Below are positions 25,526 through 33,184 of a stretch of DNA of 64,000 bases, piece after piece. This DNA is from Bremerella alba (GTDB lineage Bacteria > Planctomycetota > Planctomycetia > Pirellulales > Pirellulaceae), in assembly GCF_013618625.1 (NCBI RefSeq), contig NZ_JABRWO010000012.1, positions 124,001-188,000 on the forward strand. Reading direction: 5' to 3'. The notes under the pieces are model-generated. The model searched no databases. It saw only the letters and a program-made list of their open reading frames with translations, and had not been told where the DNA came from. Each line of letters begins with the position of its first letter. The first letter of the stretch is position 1. Made by a program: the position numbers and the translations under genes.

Positions 25526-26848
25526 TTAGATATTGAACTGGCGAAGCACCAGATCGCACACATCGGTATCGGCCAAAGGTGTCTCGGGGTAGACGCCTTT
25601 CTGGTTCGAGAGCAGGATACCTCGCTGGGCTTCCGTTTTGGGAGGGGCCCCGTGCGAGCCCTTCACCAACGTCGCATCCAGCGGGATCGACTTGGTGGCC
25701 ATATCGACGTGCATCTCGACCGGGTCGTACCCAGGCTTACGATGGATATCGACCGTCCGAGCAAACTTCGGAGCGAGGGCATCGTCGAGCCAATAGTAAT
25801 AAGCTTGCCAGCTGTTGTCCGTCGAAACGAGAATGACGTCCCCACTTCGCTCGTGGTTAAGGAAGTACTTCTCGCGATCGTCGCCGGCTAGGACTTCGGC
25901 AATGCCTTCCTGCCCATCAAACAGCTTAACGACCTTATCGATGGTGGCCTGATCGCGATCTTTCGCGTAGATATGCGACAGTTGATGATCGGTCACGGCA
26001 AACGCTTCGCTCCCGCGATAGTTGATCGTTTCCCCATCCTCGTCGCTGTTCACTTGCATCAAGCCAGCTTCTCGCAGCACGCGATTCGGATAGGTGACAT
26101 GATCGACCGGAACAATCGTGTATTCGCTGGCTACTAGAATCAGCACATCTTCACCGTAGGCTTCTTTCAACCCGGCAAATAGCTCTCCGAGGACGAAGTC
26201 CAATTCCGCGACAGATTTCTGAGCTGGCTCGCTGTCAGGGCCAAGTTTTTGGGCCTGGTAGTCGAGATGCGGCAGGTAGATGTAAAAGAAGTTGGGCTTG
26301 TGCTTCTTCGCGGTCAGAGCGGCCGTATCGGCAATCCACTTGGTGGAAGGAATCGATGCGAGCGGTCCCCAGAAGTACTTGAGCGGAAAGTGATTGTACT
26401 GTTCGAGTAATTCGCCGTAATACTCGGTCGGCCGCGTGTAACACCACAACGATTCGCTTCCGTCTGGGTTGTGCACCGGGGCCGGCATGCAGACATAGTC
26501 GGCATTGCAACGTTTGCTGAGCATGGGGAACCACACAGCCGACGTAAGCGATGGATCGTGCTGCTTCAAGGTGTCCCAAATCTGCGGACGATCGATGGCT
26601 TCGTTGCCCATGGTCCACAGTTCGACCTCCCCCTTTTCACGGTCGTACCAGCCGTTGGCGACCACCCCATGATCGACCGGCAGCATCCCAGTCATGATGT
26701 TCGTTTCTACGCACAAGGTCACTGCGGGAAAGCTAGGCACGAGCGTTGCTTTGTCCCCAGATTCGGTCAACGCCGTAAGATTCGGCATGTGGGCAACGTC
26801 GGAGGCTCGCAATCCGGGGATGGAAAGAAGAACAACGTTGTCGGCCAT
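25526..26848 (-). CDS. Alkaline phosphatase-superfamily phosphodiesterase (EboF-like)
   Basis: A 440-residue protein without signal peptide, related to nucleotide pyrophosphatases/phosphodiesterases. The nucleophile block is recognisable (VPSFPAVTLCVETNIMTGMLPVDHGVVANGW), as are LPHLDYQAQKLGPDSE and a late KGSHGAPP with the conserved His. Other metal ligands look replaced: the first Asp of the usual IDG opening is Ser (LLSIPGLR), and the usual SDHG is SEYTI. I recall the SEY form in EboF-type proteins of ebo clusters, so it may be a family trait and not decay. It lies downstream of a TIM-barrel gene and a UbiA gene in the same orientation, as in reduced ebo-like sets. Confidence 0.78.
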   Translation of the reverse strand: MADNVVLLSIPGLRASDVAHMPNLTALTESGDKATLVPSFPAVTLCVETNIMTGMLPVDHGVVANGWYDREKGEVELWTMGNEAIDRPQIWDTLKQHDPSLTSAVWFPMLSKRCNADYVCMPAPVHNPDGSESLWCYTRPTEYYGELLEQYNHFPLKYFWGPLASIPSTKWIADTAALTAKKHKPNFFYIYLPHLDYQAQKLGPDSEPAQKSVAELDFVLGELFAGLKEAYGEDVLILVASEYTIVPVDHVTYPNRVLREAGLMQVNSDEDGETINYRGSEAFAVTDHQLSHIYAKDRDQATIDKVVKLFDGQEGIAEVLAGDDREKYFLNHERSGDVILVSTDNSWQAYYYWLDDALAPKFARTVDIHRKPGYDPVEMHVDMATKSIPLDATLVKGSHGAPPKTEAQRGILLSNQKGVYPETPLADTDVCDLVLRQFNI

Positions 26849-27021
26849 GGGGATACTCGCTGAAGAAAGGGCAGGATCGAAATCAATTCACAATCAAATC
26901 ACTCTAACCCGAGATTCCACGCGAGAAAACCAGGGCTAACCACTTGCCCAACATGGGAAGGGTTTCGCATCAGGGTGGGAGGTCTCACGGGTCTGGGGAT
27001 GTCCTACGGGTTCCGACTGAG

Positions 27022-27855
27022 CTAGATCAGCGGCTTTAAGAAATCGTAAGCGTTCTTTGCCATGTTGGGGCCGTCGTGGCTGTGACGGCTGAGTTCCACG
27101 TTTACGGTACCTTGGTAGTCGATTTCCTTAAGGGCTTGGAAAATCGGTGGGAAGTCGATCTCGCCTTCCCCAAAGGGTAGGTGCTCGTGGACACCGGCGC
27201 GCATGTCTTCCAGGTGGATGTTGACGACGCGGTCGCCGTAGCGGCGGAGGTAATCGGCGATGGGCGTTTCGCCTTGGCAATGCAAGTGGCCGATGTCCAG
27301 TGTCAACTGAAAGTTAGGAGCATCGATCCGCTGCTGCAGCTGGTCGAACTTCTCCATCGTGTCGATTAACATGCCAGGCTCCGGCTCGAAGCCGATCGTT
27401 ACGTTGCGTTCGGCGGCATAGTCGAGCACTGGCTCTAACGAGGCAACCAGCCGATCCATAGCAACTTCGGCAGAAACATCATCCAGCAGACGGCCTGACC
27501 AAACCGAGACGCAATCGCTTTTGAGCGTTTGAGCCGTATCGATGCAGTGCCGCATGAACTCGTAACGAAGGTCGCGGCCTTTGGCTTCGGGGCTGATGAA
27601 GGTCGGCTCGTGTTTGTGACGCGGATCGAGCAGAAAGCGGGCCCCTGTTTCGATCACCGATCGCATTTTCGCTTCTTCCAGCGTTTTGGCGAGAAGATCG
27701 ACCTGACGCGTGGCGAGATAGGTGTTGCCAAACGGCGTGAGGGTCAAATGGTCGATCGTCAGGGCAATCGCCCGGTAGCCGATCTCTGCCAGGATTTCCA
27801 CGGCATCGAACGGGTCGTGATGCGCGAGTCCATTCGTGTTGTATCCTAGGATCAT
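27022..27855 (-). CDS. TIM-barrel sugar-phosphate isomerase/epimerase-like protein
   Basis: A 277-residue cytoplasmic protein of the xylose-isomerase-like (AP endonuclease 2) fold. The four metal ligands are readable: Glu157 in GFEPEPG, Asp187 in TLDIGHLH, His214 in VNIHLEDM and Glu254 in VNVELSRH, so an isomerase- or epimerase-type reaction is likely. The length matches stand-alone isomerases and is shorter than the roughly 390-residue EboE proteins. It lies between a UbiA-type prenyltransferase gene (108 bases upstream) and a phosphodiesterase-like gene (173 bases downstream), all leftward. The substrate is not deducible. Confidence 0.85.
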   Translation of the reverse strand: MILGYNTNGLAHHDPFDAVEILAEIGYRAIALTIDHLTLTPFGNTYLATRQVDLLAKTLEEAKMRSVIETGARFLLDPRHKHEPTFISPEAKGRDLRYEFMRHCIDTAQTLKSDCVSVWSGRLLDDVSAEVAMDRLVASLEPVLDYAAERNVTIGFEPEPGMLIDTMEKFDQLQQRIDAPNFQLTLDIGHLHCQGETPIADYLRRYGDRVVNIHLEDMRAGVHEHLPFGEGEIDFPPIFQALKEIDYQGTVNVELSRHSHDGPNMAKNAYDFLKPLI

Positions 27856-27962
27856 TCCTGACTAACCCTTCGACCTTGCAATGCCGATGACTGGTTTGTT
27901 TATCCACGCGAACCAAAGTTGGCCAACCTCGATCGCGTTGCCCCATCACGATACCGAAACCA

Positions 27963-28973
27963 TTACGTCGAATACATCCAGCGGCGAAGCCCCATCATCG
28001 GAAACAGTAGGGCAACGATCACCACCGACCAAATCGTTCCGCATACCGCTAGGGTAATCGCTGCGTCGTAAAAAATCAGCGACAAGATCGCTTGTTTAAT
28101 CGTTAATTGCACGTTTCGCGGCTCGGGGTAACAGACCGCGATTACCACTCTTCGCGCAAGGGCCAAGCTCAATAATAGCAGAATCCCCCACAGCCCAAAT
28201 GATTTGGCCGAAACGATCGCAACAATCGACGGTTGAAACCAGGGCAATATTCCTAGCATGCTGATGCCTGCCAGCATTAAAAAAGCCCCCAAGCCGAGCA
28301 TGGCCCGGCTGCTCACGACCGCTTCGGTTCGCGCGAACCAGGTCACGCCGACGATGTACACGCCGATACCGCCGGCAAAGAGCATTTGTCCCGTATCGTA
28401 GCCCAAGAACTGCCAGCTTTCGCCAGAGGGAAGCTCTTGCGACAGGCTCATCCCCAACAAAATGTTGAAAAAACGACAGGCCCCCATCAGCCACGGTGCT
28501 AAGGGCGTTCGCTTGAGAACGGCGTCGTAGGCCACCACGCAAACGGCAAGACAGGCCGCCACGGCACCGCCTCGCCAGGGAATCGCGGCATAGTCGACGT
28601 AAACATAGCCGCCCAGAAGTGCTACCAGGCAGCCGACAACCAGCATCGAAAAGCCGGCCAGCATAGCCGTTTGCGCGGAAATCGCCCCGGAAGGAATCGG
28701 GCGATCGGGGCGTTCTTGGGCATCGACCTCGCGGTCGTAGTAGTCGTTAAGAATCATCCCTGCGCTGTAGATCAGGCTGGAAGCCAGCACCAAGCACACG
28801 AAGATGACCGGAGCGTTTAGGTTGGCGACGCCTTGGTTGGCAAATGCCGAGACGATAAAGAAGCCTGCGAAAATATCCGCCCAGGCCGTAAACAGGTTCG
28901 GTAGCCGGCACAGCTTGCCAAATGCTAGCCAGGCAGGGTCAACCGGTTTCTCGGGGGTTGTCGAATCGTCCAA
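27963..28973 (-). CDS. UbiA-family prenyltransferase (EboC-like)
   Basis: A 336-residue integral membrane protein with about nine helices. The first Asp-rich motif NDYYDREVDAQERPDRP is at residues 76-92, and the second region YDAVLKRTPLAPWLMGACRFFN follows near 150. The first motif is canonical for binding prenyl-diphosphate through magnesium; the second has one acidic residue where typical UbiA has DxxxD, as in EboC-type proteins (from memory). It probably attaches a prenyl group to an unknown acceptor. It heads a leftward group with the TIM-barrel and phosphodiesterase-like genes. No quinone or haem biosynthesis genes are near, which argues against ubiA, menA or cyoE function. Confidence 0.85.
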   Translation of the reverse strand: MDDSTTPEKPVDPAWLAFGKLCRLPNLFTAWADIFAGFFIVSAFANQGVANLNAPVIFVCLVLASSLIYSAGMILNDYYDREVDAQERPDRPIPSGAISAQTAMLAGFSMLVVGCLVALLGGYVYVDYAAIPWRGGAVAACLAVCVVAYDAVLKRTPLAPWLMGACRFFNILLGMSLSQELPSGESWQFLGYDTGQMLFAGGIGVYIVGVTWFARTEAVVSSRAMLGLGAFLMLAGISMLGILPWFQPSIVAIVSAKSFGLWGILLLLSLALARRVVIAVCYPEPRNVQLTIKQAILSLIFYDAAITLAVCGTIWSVVIVALLFPMMGLRRWMYST

Positions 28974-29066
28974 GGGGCGTCTCGTGAAAGTTTTGCATGC
29001 GCGAGGGATTAGGACTTTGATCTTACTTTTTTACACGGGAAACGTCGAGGATACTCGATTCACTCG

Positions 29067-29100
29067 TGCTGAAAACGGAACACTTCCTCCTGAAAACTAA
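29067..29100. repeat. Dispersed TTCAGTTTTCAG element, single copy
   Basis: Read leftward this 34-base stretch gives TTAGTTTTCAGGAGGAAG then TGTTCCGTTTTCAGCA, matching the copies at 48746-48780 and 9818-9849. It lies between the UbiA gene and the clpX terminator, outside any coding sequence. Confidence 0.65.
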
Positions 29101-29104
29101 CAAC

Positions 29105-29139
29105 AAAAAAACCCCCGCGTCGGGCGACTGACGCGGGGG
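29105..29139 (-). terminator. Intrinsic terminator of clpX
   Basis: CCCCCGCGTC (29112-29121) pairs perfectly with GACGCGGGGG (29130-29139) around an eight-base loop; read leftward it is followed by seven U residues (A run 29105-29111). It lies 35 bases after the clpX stop. Confidence 0.93.
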
Positions 29140-29173
29140 TGCTTTGAAAAGGAGGGGATTGCAAGTGAAAAAC

Positions 29174-30463
29174 CTAGGCACTTTTCGTTTCAGGCATTTG
29201 GAATAGTGGTTCTCGACCTTCAACGATCTCTCGTGTGATCGAGTAGTTCGAGCCGGGTTCTTGTTCCGGCAGGTCAAACATGATGTCGAGCATGACCGAC
29301 TCGATGATCGAACGAAGACCACGGGCACCGGTTCCCTTGGCCAGGGCACGCTGGGCGATCGCTTCGATCGCTTCGTCAGTGAACTCGAGTTCGGCGTTTT
29401 CCATCTCGAAGAGGGTCTGGTACTGCTTGACCAGGGCGTTCTTCGGTTCGGTGATCACCTTCTTCAAGCCGTCGAGGTCGAGTGGTTCCAGCGAGGCGAC
29501 CATCGGCAAACGACCGACGAGTTCAGGAATCAGGCCGTACTCGAGGATGTCGTCGCTGGTCACGTTTCGCATCAGTTCGGCTGCATCAGCGTCCGACTTG
29601 AACCCCGAAGATTGACCGAAGCCAATGCTCTTGCGCCCCATGCGGCGACGGACGATGTCGTCGATACCGACAAACGTACCACCACAGATGAACAGGATGT
29701 TACTCGTGTCGATCTGAATGTACTGCTGCTCGGGATGCTTACGACCACCTTGTGGCGGAACATTGGCGACGGTGCCTTCGAGCATCTTCAGCAAGGCCTG
29801 CTGGACCCCTTCACCAGAGACGTCACGGGTGATCGAGACGTTGTTAGACGTCTTGCCGATCTTGTCGATTTCGTCGATGTACAGGATGCCTCGCTGGGCG
29901 GCTTCTACATCGAAATCAGCGGCGTGCAATAGTTTGAGCAGCAAGTTCTCGACGTCTTCACCGACGTAGCCTGCTTCGGTTAGCGTGGTAGCATCACCAA
30001 TGGCGAAAGGAACGTTAAGGATGCGAGCCAACGTACGAGCCATTAGCGTCTTACCGCTACCGGTCGGACCGGCGAGCAGGATGTTCGACTTTTCGATCTC
30101 GACATCGGAACCTTCGTGACCGACGACCAATCGCTTGTAGTGATTGTGAACGGCGACCGACAACACCTTCTTCGCACCATCCTGACCAATGACGTATTCG
30201 TCGAGGTTGGCCATGATTTCGCGAGGGCTGGGAATCTTGTTGAACAGCTTGTTGCCAGATCCGCGACGGCGATTCTCTTTCTCGAGAATCTCTTTGCACA
30301 AGTCGATGCACTCGCCGCAAATGTAGACGTTGTTGTAAACGTCGCCAGGTCCCTCAACGAGCGGGCCTACTTCGCGGTAGTTTCGACGACAGAACGAACA
30401 AAATGCATTCTTCTTGTTGGTGCTATTGTGGCGAGTTCCACCAACGTCATTTCCTGCGGGCAT
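29174..30463 (-). CDS. clpX: ATP-dependent Clp protease ATP-binding subunit ClpX
   Basis: A 429-residue AAA+ unfoldase that feeds substrates to ClpP. The N-terminal zinc-binding domain has cysteines at 22, 25, 49 and 52 (CSFC and CGEC); Walker A GPTGSGKT is at 132-139, Walker [12 protein letters not shown] follows, then the pore loop region GYVGEDVE, the RKHP loop used in substrate contacts and the IGFGQ ClpP-docking loop. ATG at 30463 is chosen for its AAGGAGTG; an in-frame ATG at 30589 would add a basic 42-residue leader with no ribosome-binding site. clpP and tig are not next to it, unlike in many bacteria. Confidence 0.97.
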   Translation of the reverse strand: MPAGNDVGGTRHNSTNKKNAFCSFCRRNYREVGPLVEGPGDVYNNVYICGECIDLCKEILEKENRRRGSGNKLFNKIPSPREIMANLDEYVIGQDGAKKVLSVAVHNHYKRLVVGHEGSDVEIEKSNILLAGPTGSGKTLMARTLARILNVPFAIGDATTLTEAGYVGEDVENLLLKLLHAADFDVEAAQRGILYIDEIDKIGKTSNNVSITRDVSGEGVQQALLKMLEGTVANVPPQGGRKHPEQQYIQIDTSNILFICGGTFVGIDDIVRRRMGRKSIGFGQSSGFKSDADAAELMRNVTSDDILEYGLIPELVGRLPMVASLEPLDLDGLKKVITEPKNALVKQYQTLFEMENAELEFTDEAIEAIAQRALAKGTGARGLRSIIESVMLDIMFDLPEQEPGSNYSITREIVEGREPLFQMPETKSA

Positions 30464-30831
30464 GAATTCACTCCTTTTCGGCTTCGCTTGGAACAGCAAC
30501 TGGCAGGGGCGTTTGGACCTTGAGGCAATCTCTTGATGCTTATGCCGGCCAGGGCTGTTGTTATTTCCACGTGCTGCTCGACTGGCCATGGCTTATCGAA
30601 GCCGTAGGCCTGGGGGCATCCTTGTCCGCAAAGAGTTCGAGCCGTATCCTTCAGCCGCAGTTATCGCTCTTCAAAAATAGCGACGTTCTACGCTGATACC
30701 GCTTCGCATGGGCGAAGAGAGAATCACTTCCGTGACCCTCATTGGTTGGCCTCCCAGGCACCACACCTCGCATTACGAAACGATGTTTTGGTTTGTGCGA
30801 TGTTGTTTCGCAAAAACCAGACAAATTATCC
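30464..30831. other. clpX upstream region without a gene
   Basis: In 368 bases between two leftward genes no gene or RNA was recognised. The first 126 bases next to clpX are open in the clpX frame, and the sequence further upstream is A/T-richer (around 30780-30840), the most likely place for the clpX promoter, although no convincing -35/-10 pair was found. Confidence 0.4.
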
Positions 30832-31125
30832 CTAATCCGACTTGCTGGCATCTTCGGTAAAAACGATCTCCGCTTCTTCCGAAACTGTTGCAGGTTCTTG
30901 GATTCGGGCTGACATGTCCGTTGTTATTTTTCGGAATTCCTCGTCCGATAGCTCACCCTGTGAATGCATTTCGCGGAACTTTGATAGCATCGATGCAGGG
31001 TTGTGTTGGTCCTCGTCCGAGTATTCGCGCCATTTTCTCAGAAGGTGGAACGTTAGTGCCAGTCCTAGGATACATACCGCTAATAGGAATACTGCGAATG
31101 CTAACTGCAGGTATTGATTTTCCAT
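30832..31125 (-). CDS. Small membrane protein with SHOCT-like tail
   Basis: A 97-residue protein: one transmembrane helix (about residues 8-27, LAFAVFLLAVCILGLALTF), a basic juxtamembrane segment (RKWREYSDED), and a helical pair FREMHSQGELSDEEFRKITTDM that resembles the SHOCT motif often found at protein ends and thought to aid oligomerisation. It ends with an acidic tail. Function is unknown. It is divergent from eda and lies 368 bases upstream of clpX, so co-transcription with clpX is possible but unproven. Confidence 0.75.
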   Translation of the reverse strand: MENQYLQLAFAVFLLAVCILGLALTFHLLRKWREYSDEDQHNPASMLSKFREMHSQGELSDEEFRKITTDMSARIQEPATVSEEAEIVFTEDASKSD

Positions 31126-31271
31126 CTCGACCCAGGAAGTACTAACTCGTCATCGTCTACCCATGCCGCAAGCATACCGATAGCGTGGGTAGTCCTTCAA
31201 ACCCCTATTATTTCCATAAACGGCAACCTCGTCCAATCATTCGCCCGGATTGCACCACCCCGATCGGCAAA

Positions 31272-31301
31272 TTGACAAGGTCATCCGCCGCCAGATAGGC
31301 T
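31272..31301 (+). promoter_or_regulatory. Possible promoter of eda
   Basis: A perfect TTGACA (31272-31277) is followed after 18 bases by TAGGCT (31296-31301), a weak -10 box matching only at three positions. The eda start codon is 50 bases downstream, a reasonable distance. The call rests mainly on the -35 box. Confidence 0.4.
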
Positions 31302-31350
31302 ATGACTTCTCGTATCTTCTTACTTGAAGAACATTTAGGGCGATCTGATC

Positions 31351-31998
31351 ATGGCACGCGAAGCAACCATTCAAAAAATCTCGACCACAGGAATTGTCGC
31401 CGTCATCCGCGCGGACAATGGGGAAATCCTGGCAGATGTCACCCAGGCCCTGGTCGACGGAGGGGTAACGGCCATCGAAGTCACCTTTACCGTGCCCAAG
31501 GCCCACAAGGTCCTGGAATACGTTGCCGATCGTTTCGGAGACAAAATCCAACTCGGTGCCGGAACCGTACTCGATGCCGAAACAGCCCGCATCGCGATTC
31601 TCGCCGGGGCGGACTTCATTGTCTCGCCGATCGTCGACCTGCCGACCATTGAAATCAGCCATCGTTACGACAAAGCGATGATGGCCGGAGCACTAACCCC
31701 GACCGAAGTGGTAAAAGCCTGGCAAGCCGGATCCGATGTAGTGAAGATCTTCCCCTCGGACCTGACCGGACCAAGCTATCTGAAATCGCTGAAGGGCCCC
31801 CTGCCCCAAGTTCGCATGATGCCGACCGGCGGCGTCAACTTAGAGACGGCCGAGTCGTTTCTTAAAGCCGGCGCCTGTGCTTTGGGGGTTGGTGGGTCGT
31901 TGGTCGAAAAGTCTGCGATTGAATCAGGCAACATGGACCGCATTCACGACCTAGCCAAACAATATGTCGAGATCGTCCAGCGATTCCGGGCACAATAG
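31351..31998 (+). CDS. eda: KDPG/KHG aldolase
   Basis: A 215-residue class I aldolase that splits 2-keto-3-deoxy-6-phosphogluconate into pyruvate and glyceraldehyde 3-phosphate (and 4-hydroxy-2-oxoglutarate in some members). Glu43 in IEVTF and the Schiff-base Lys132 in VVKIFPS are present, with the GAGTVLD and PTGGV phosphate-binding blocks. The usual PGxxTPTE reads AGALTPTE, a change of Pro to Ala near the active site that may alter substrate preference. No edd or kdgK gene lies beside it, so the pathway (Entner-Doudoroff or uronate breakdown) is undecided. Confidence 0.93.
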   Translation: MAREATIQKISTTGIVAVIRADNGEILADVTQALVDGGVTAIEVTFTVPKAHKVLEYVADRFGDKIQLGAGTVLDAETARIAILAGADFIVSPIVDLPTIEISHRYDKAMMAGALTPTEVVKAWQAGSDVVKIFPSDLTGPSYLKSLKGPLPQVRMMPTGGVNLETAESFLKAGACALGVGGSLVEKSAIESGNMDRIHDLAKQYVEIVQRFRAQ

Positions 31999-32076
31999 TT
32001 GTTCCCTGGAATAGGGACCGATACGATGCATTGAGACGAACTCGACGTTTTCTCATCCCCTTATTCCGCAGCGCTC

Positions 32077-33033
32077 ATGCCCATCTCGTTTGCTTGCCCT
32101 CATTGCGGGACCCAAATGGAGGTCCTCGACCGCTTTGCCGGCCAAACCGGGCCATGCGCCGTGTGCGCTAAGACAATCACTATTCCCGGTAGCGTCAGCC
32201 CAGCTGCCGACCAAAACCACGCACGCGGGAACACCAAACGCTCGTCCGACGATAACAGCGGCGTGGCCTTGGGTACGCTGATCGGAATTCTAGGAGGCTC
32301 GGTCGCTTGCTTCTCGGTGATCTTCCTGACCCTGGTGTTGATCTTTCAGGTGGCCATACCGGCTGCGAACCAGATGCGAACGGACAGTTTAAACCGGGCT
32401 TCACTGAACAGGATCGAACGCATCACCCAGGCCCTTAATGCTTATCATGATCTGCACGGATCGTACCCGCCTGCCTATTTCACCGACGATAAGGGAAAGC
32501 CAAGTCACTCGTGGCGGGTCATGATATTGCCGCAACTGGATCGCAACGATCTCTACGAGCAGTACAATTTCGATGAGCCGTGGACGTCGCCGGCAAACAT
32601 CACTGTGACGACTCAGATGCCAGACGTCTATCGCAGCGAAACAGACAATTCGGCCCAAGCCATCTCTACCAACTTCGCCGCCGTGGTGGGTAAGCGGACG
32701 ATGTTTCCGCATGCAAAGTCGACGACCCGGTCTCAGGCAATCGACGACCCGAGCACCGTGTTATTGATTGTCGAACTTCATGGACTCGGTTTCGACTGGA
32801 CCGATCCGACCGAGAACTACGACCTCGATAGCCCGCAAGGAACGATGATTATCGACAACAATCGGCAATCTTCGACGTCGAACGGTTCGATGCTGACGGG
32901 CAACATGGGCGTGATGAACGAGGATACGTACCACGCCGACGAAGCGACTTCGGTCACCCTTCTGCAAAGCATGGCGACGCGAAGTGGTAGCGAAGATATT
33001 GGCTACGAGATGGACATGCTCGACCAGCCGTGA
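32077..33033 (+). CDS. Zinc-ribbon, single-TM, DUF1559-like protein
   Basis: A 318-residue protein. The first 40 residues form a zinc-ribbon-like domain with CPHC and CAVC pairs (FACPHCGTQMEVLDRFAGQTG pattern, split by Asp/Arg residues). A Ser/Asp-rich linker precedes a long hydrophobic helix (about 68-95) and the rest resembles the DUF1559 domain with RIERITQALNAYHDLHGSYPPAYFTDDKGKPSHSWRVMILPQLD. Unlike classical DUF1559 proteins, the N-terminus is not a prepilin signal, so the ribbon faces the cytoplasm and the DUF1559 part faces outward if the helix inserts once. Function unknown. It follows eda by 78 bases and may be co-transcribed. Confidence 0.8.
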   Translation: MPISFACPHCGTQMEVLDRFAGQTGPCAVCAKTITIPGSVSPAADQNHARGNTKRSSDDNSGVALGTLIGILGGSVACFSVIFLTLVLIFQVAIPAANQMRTDSLNRASLNRIERITQALNAYHDLHGSYPPAYFTDDKGKPSHSWRVMILPQLDRNDLYEQYNFDEPWTSPANITVTTQMPDVYRSETDNSAQAISTNFAAVVGKRTMFPHAKSTTRSQAIDDPSTVLLIVELHGLGFDWTDPTENYDLDSPQGTMIIDNNRQSSTSNGSMLTGNMGVMNEDTYHADEATSVTLLQSMATRSGSEDIGYEMDMLDQP

Positions 33034-33184
33034 GCGTTACGAATTAAGCGATTGGTACGAACCGTACGACCGGCATAGTTTGCCAGCCTTTGCTGACGCG
33101 TATCATACGAGCGACCCTATCAAGCGGACGACTCAACGACCGATAGAATGTCTTGTCGTGTCCTCTATCGCAAAAGGGTCGTTC

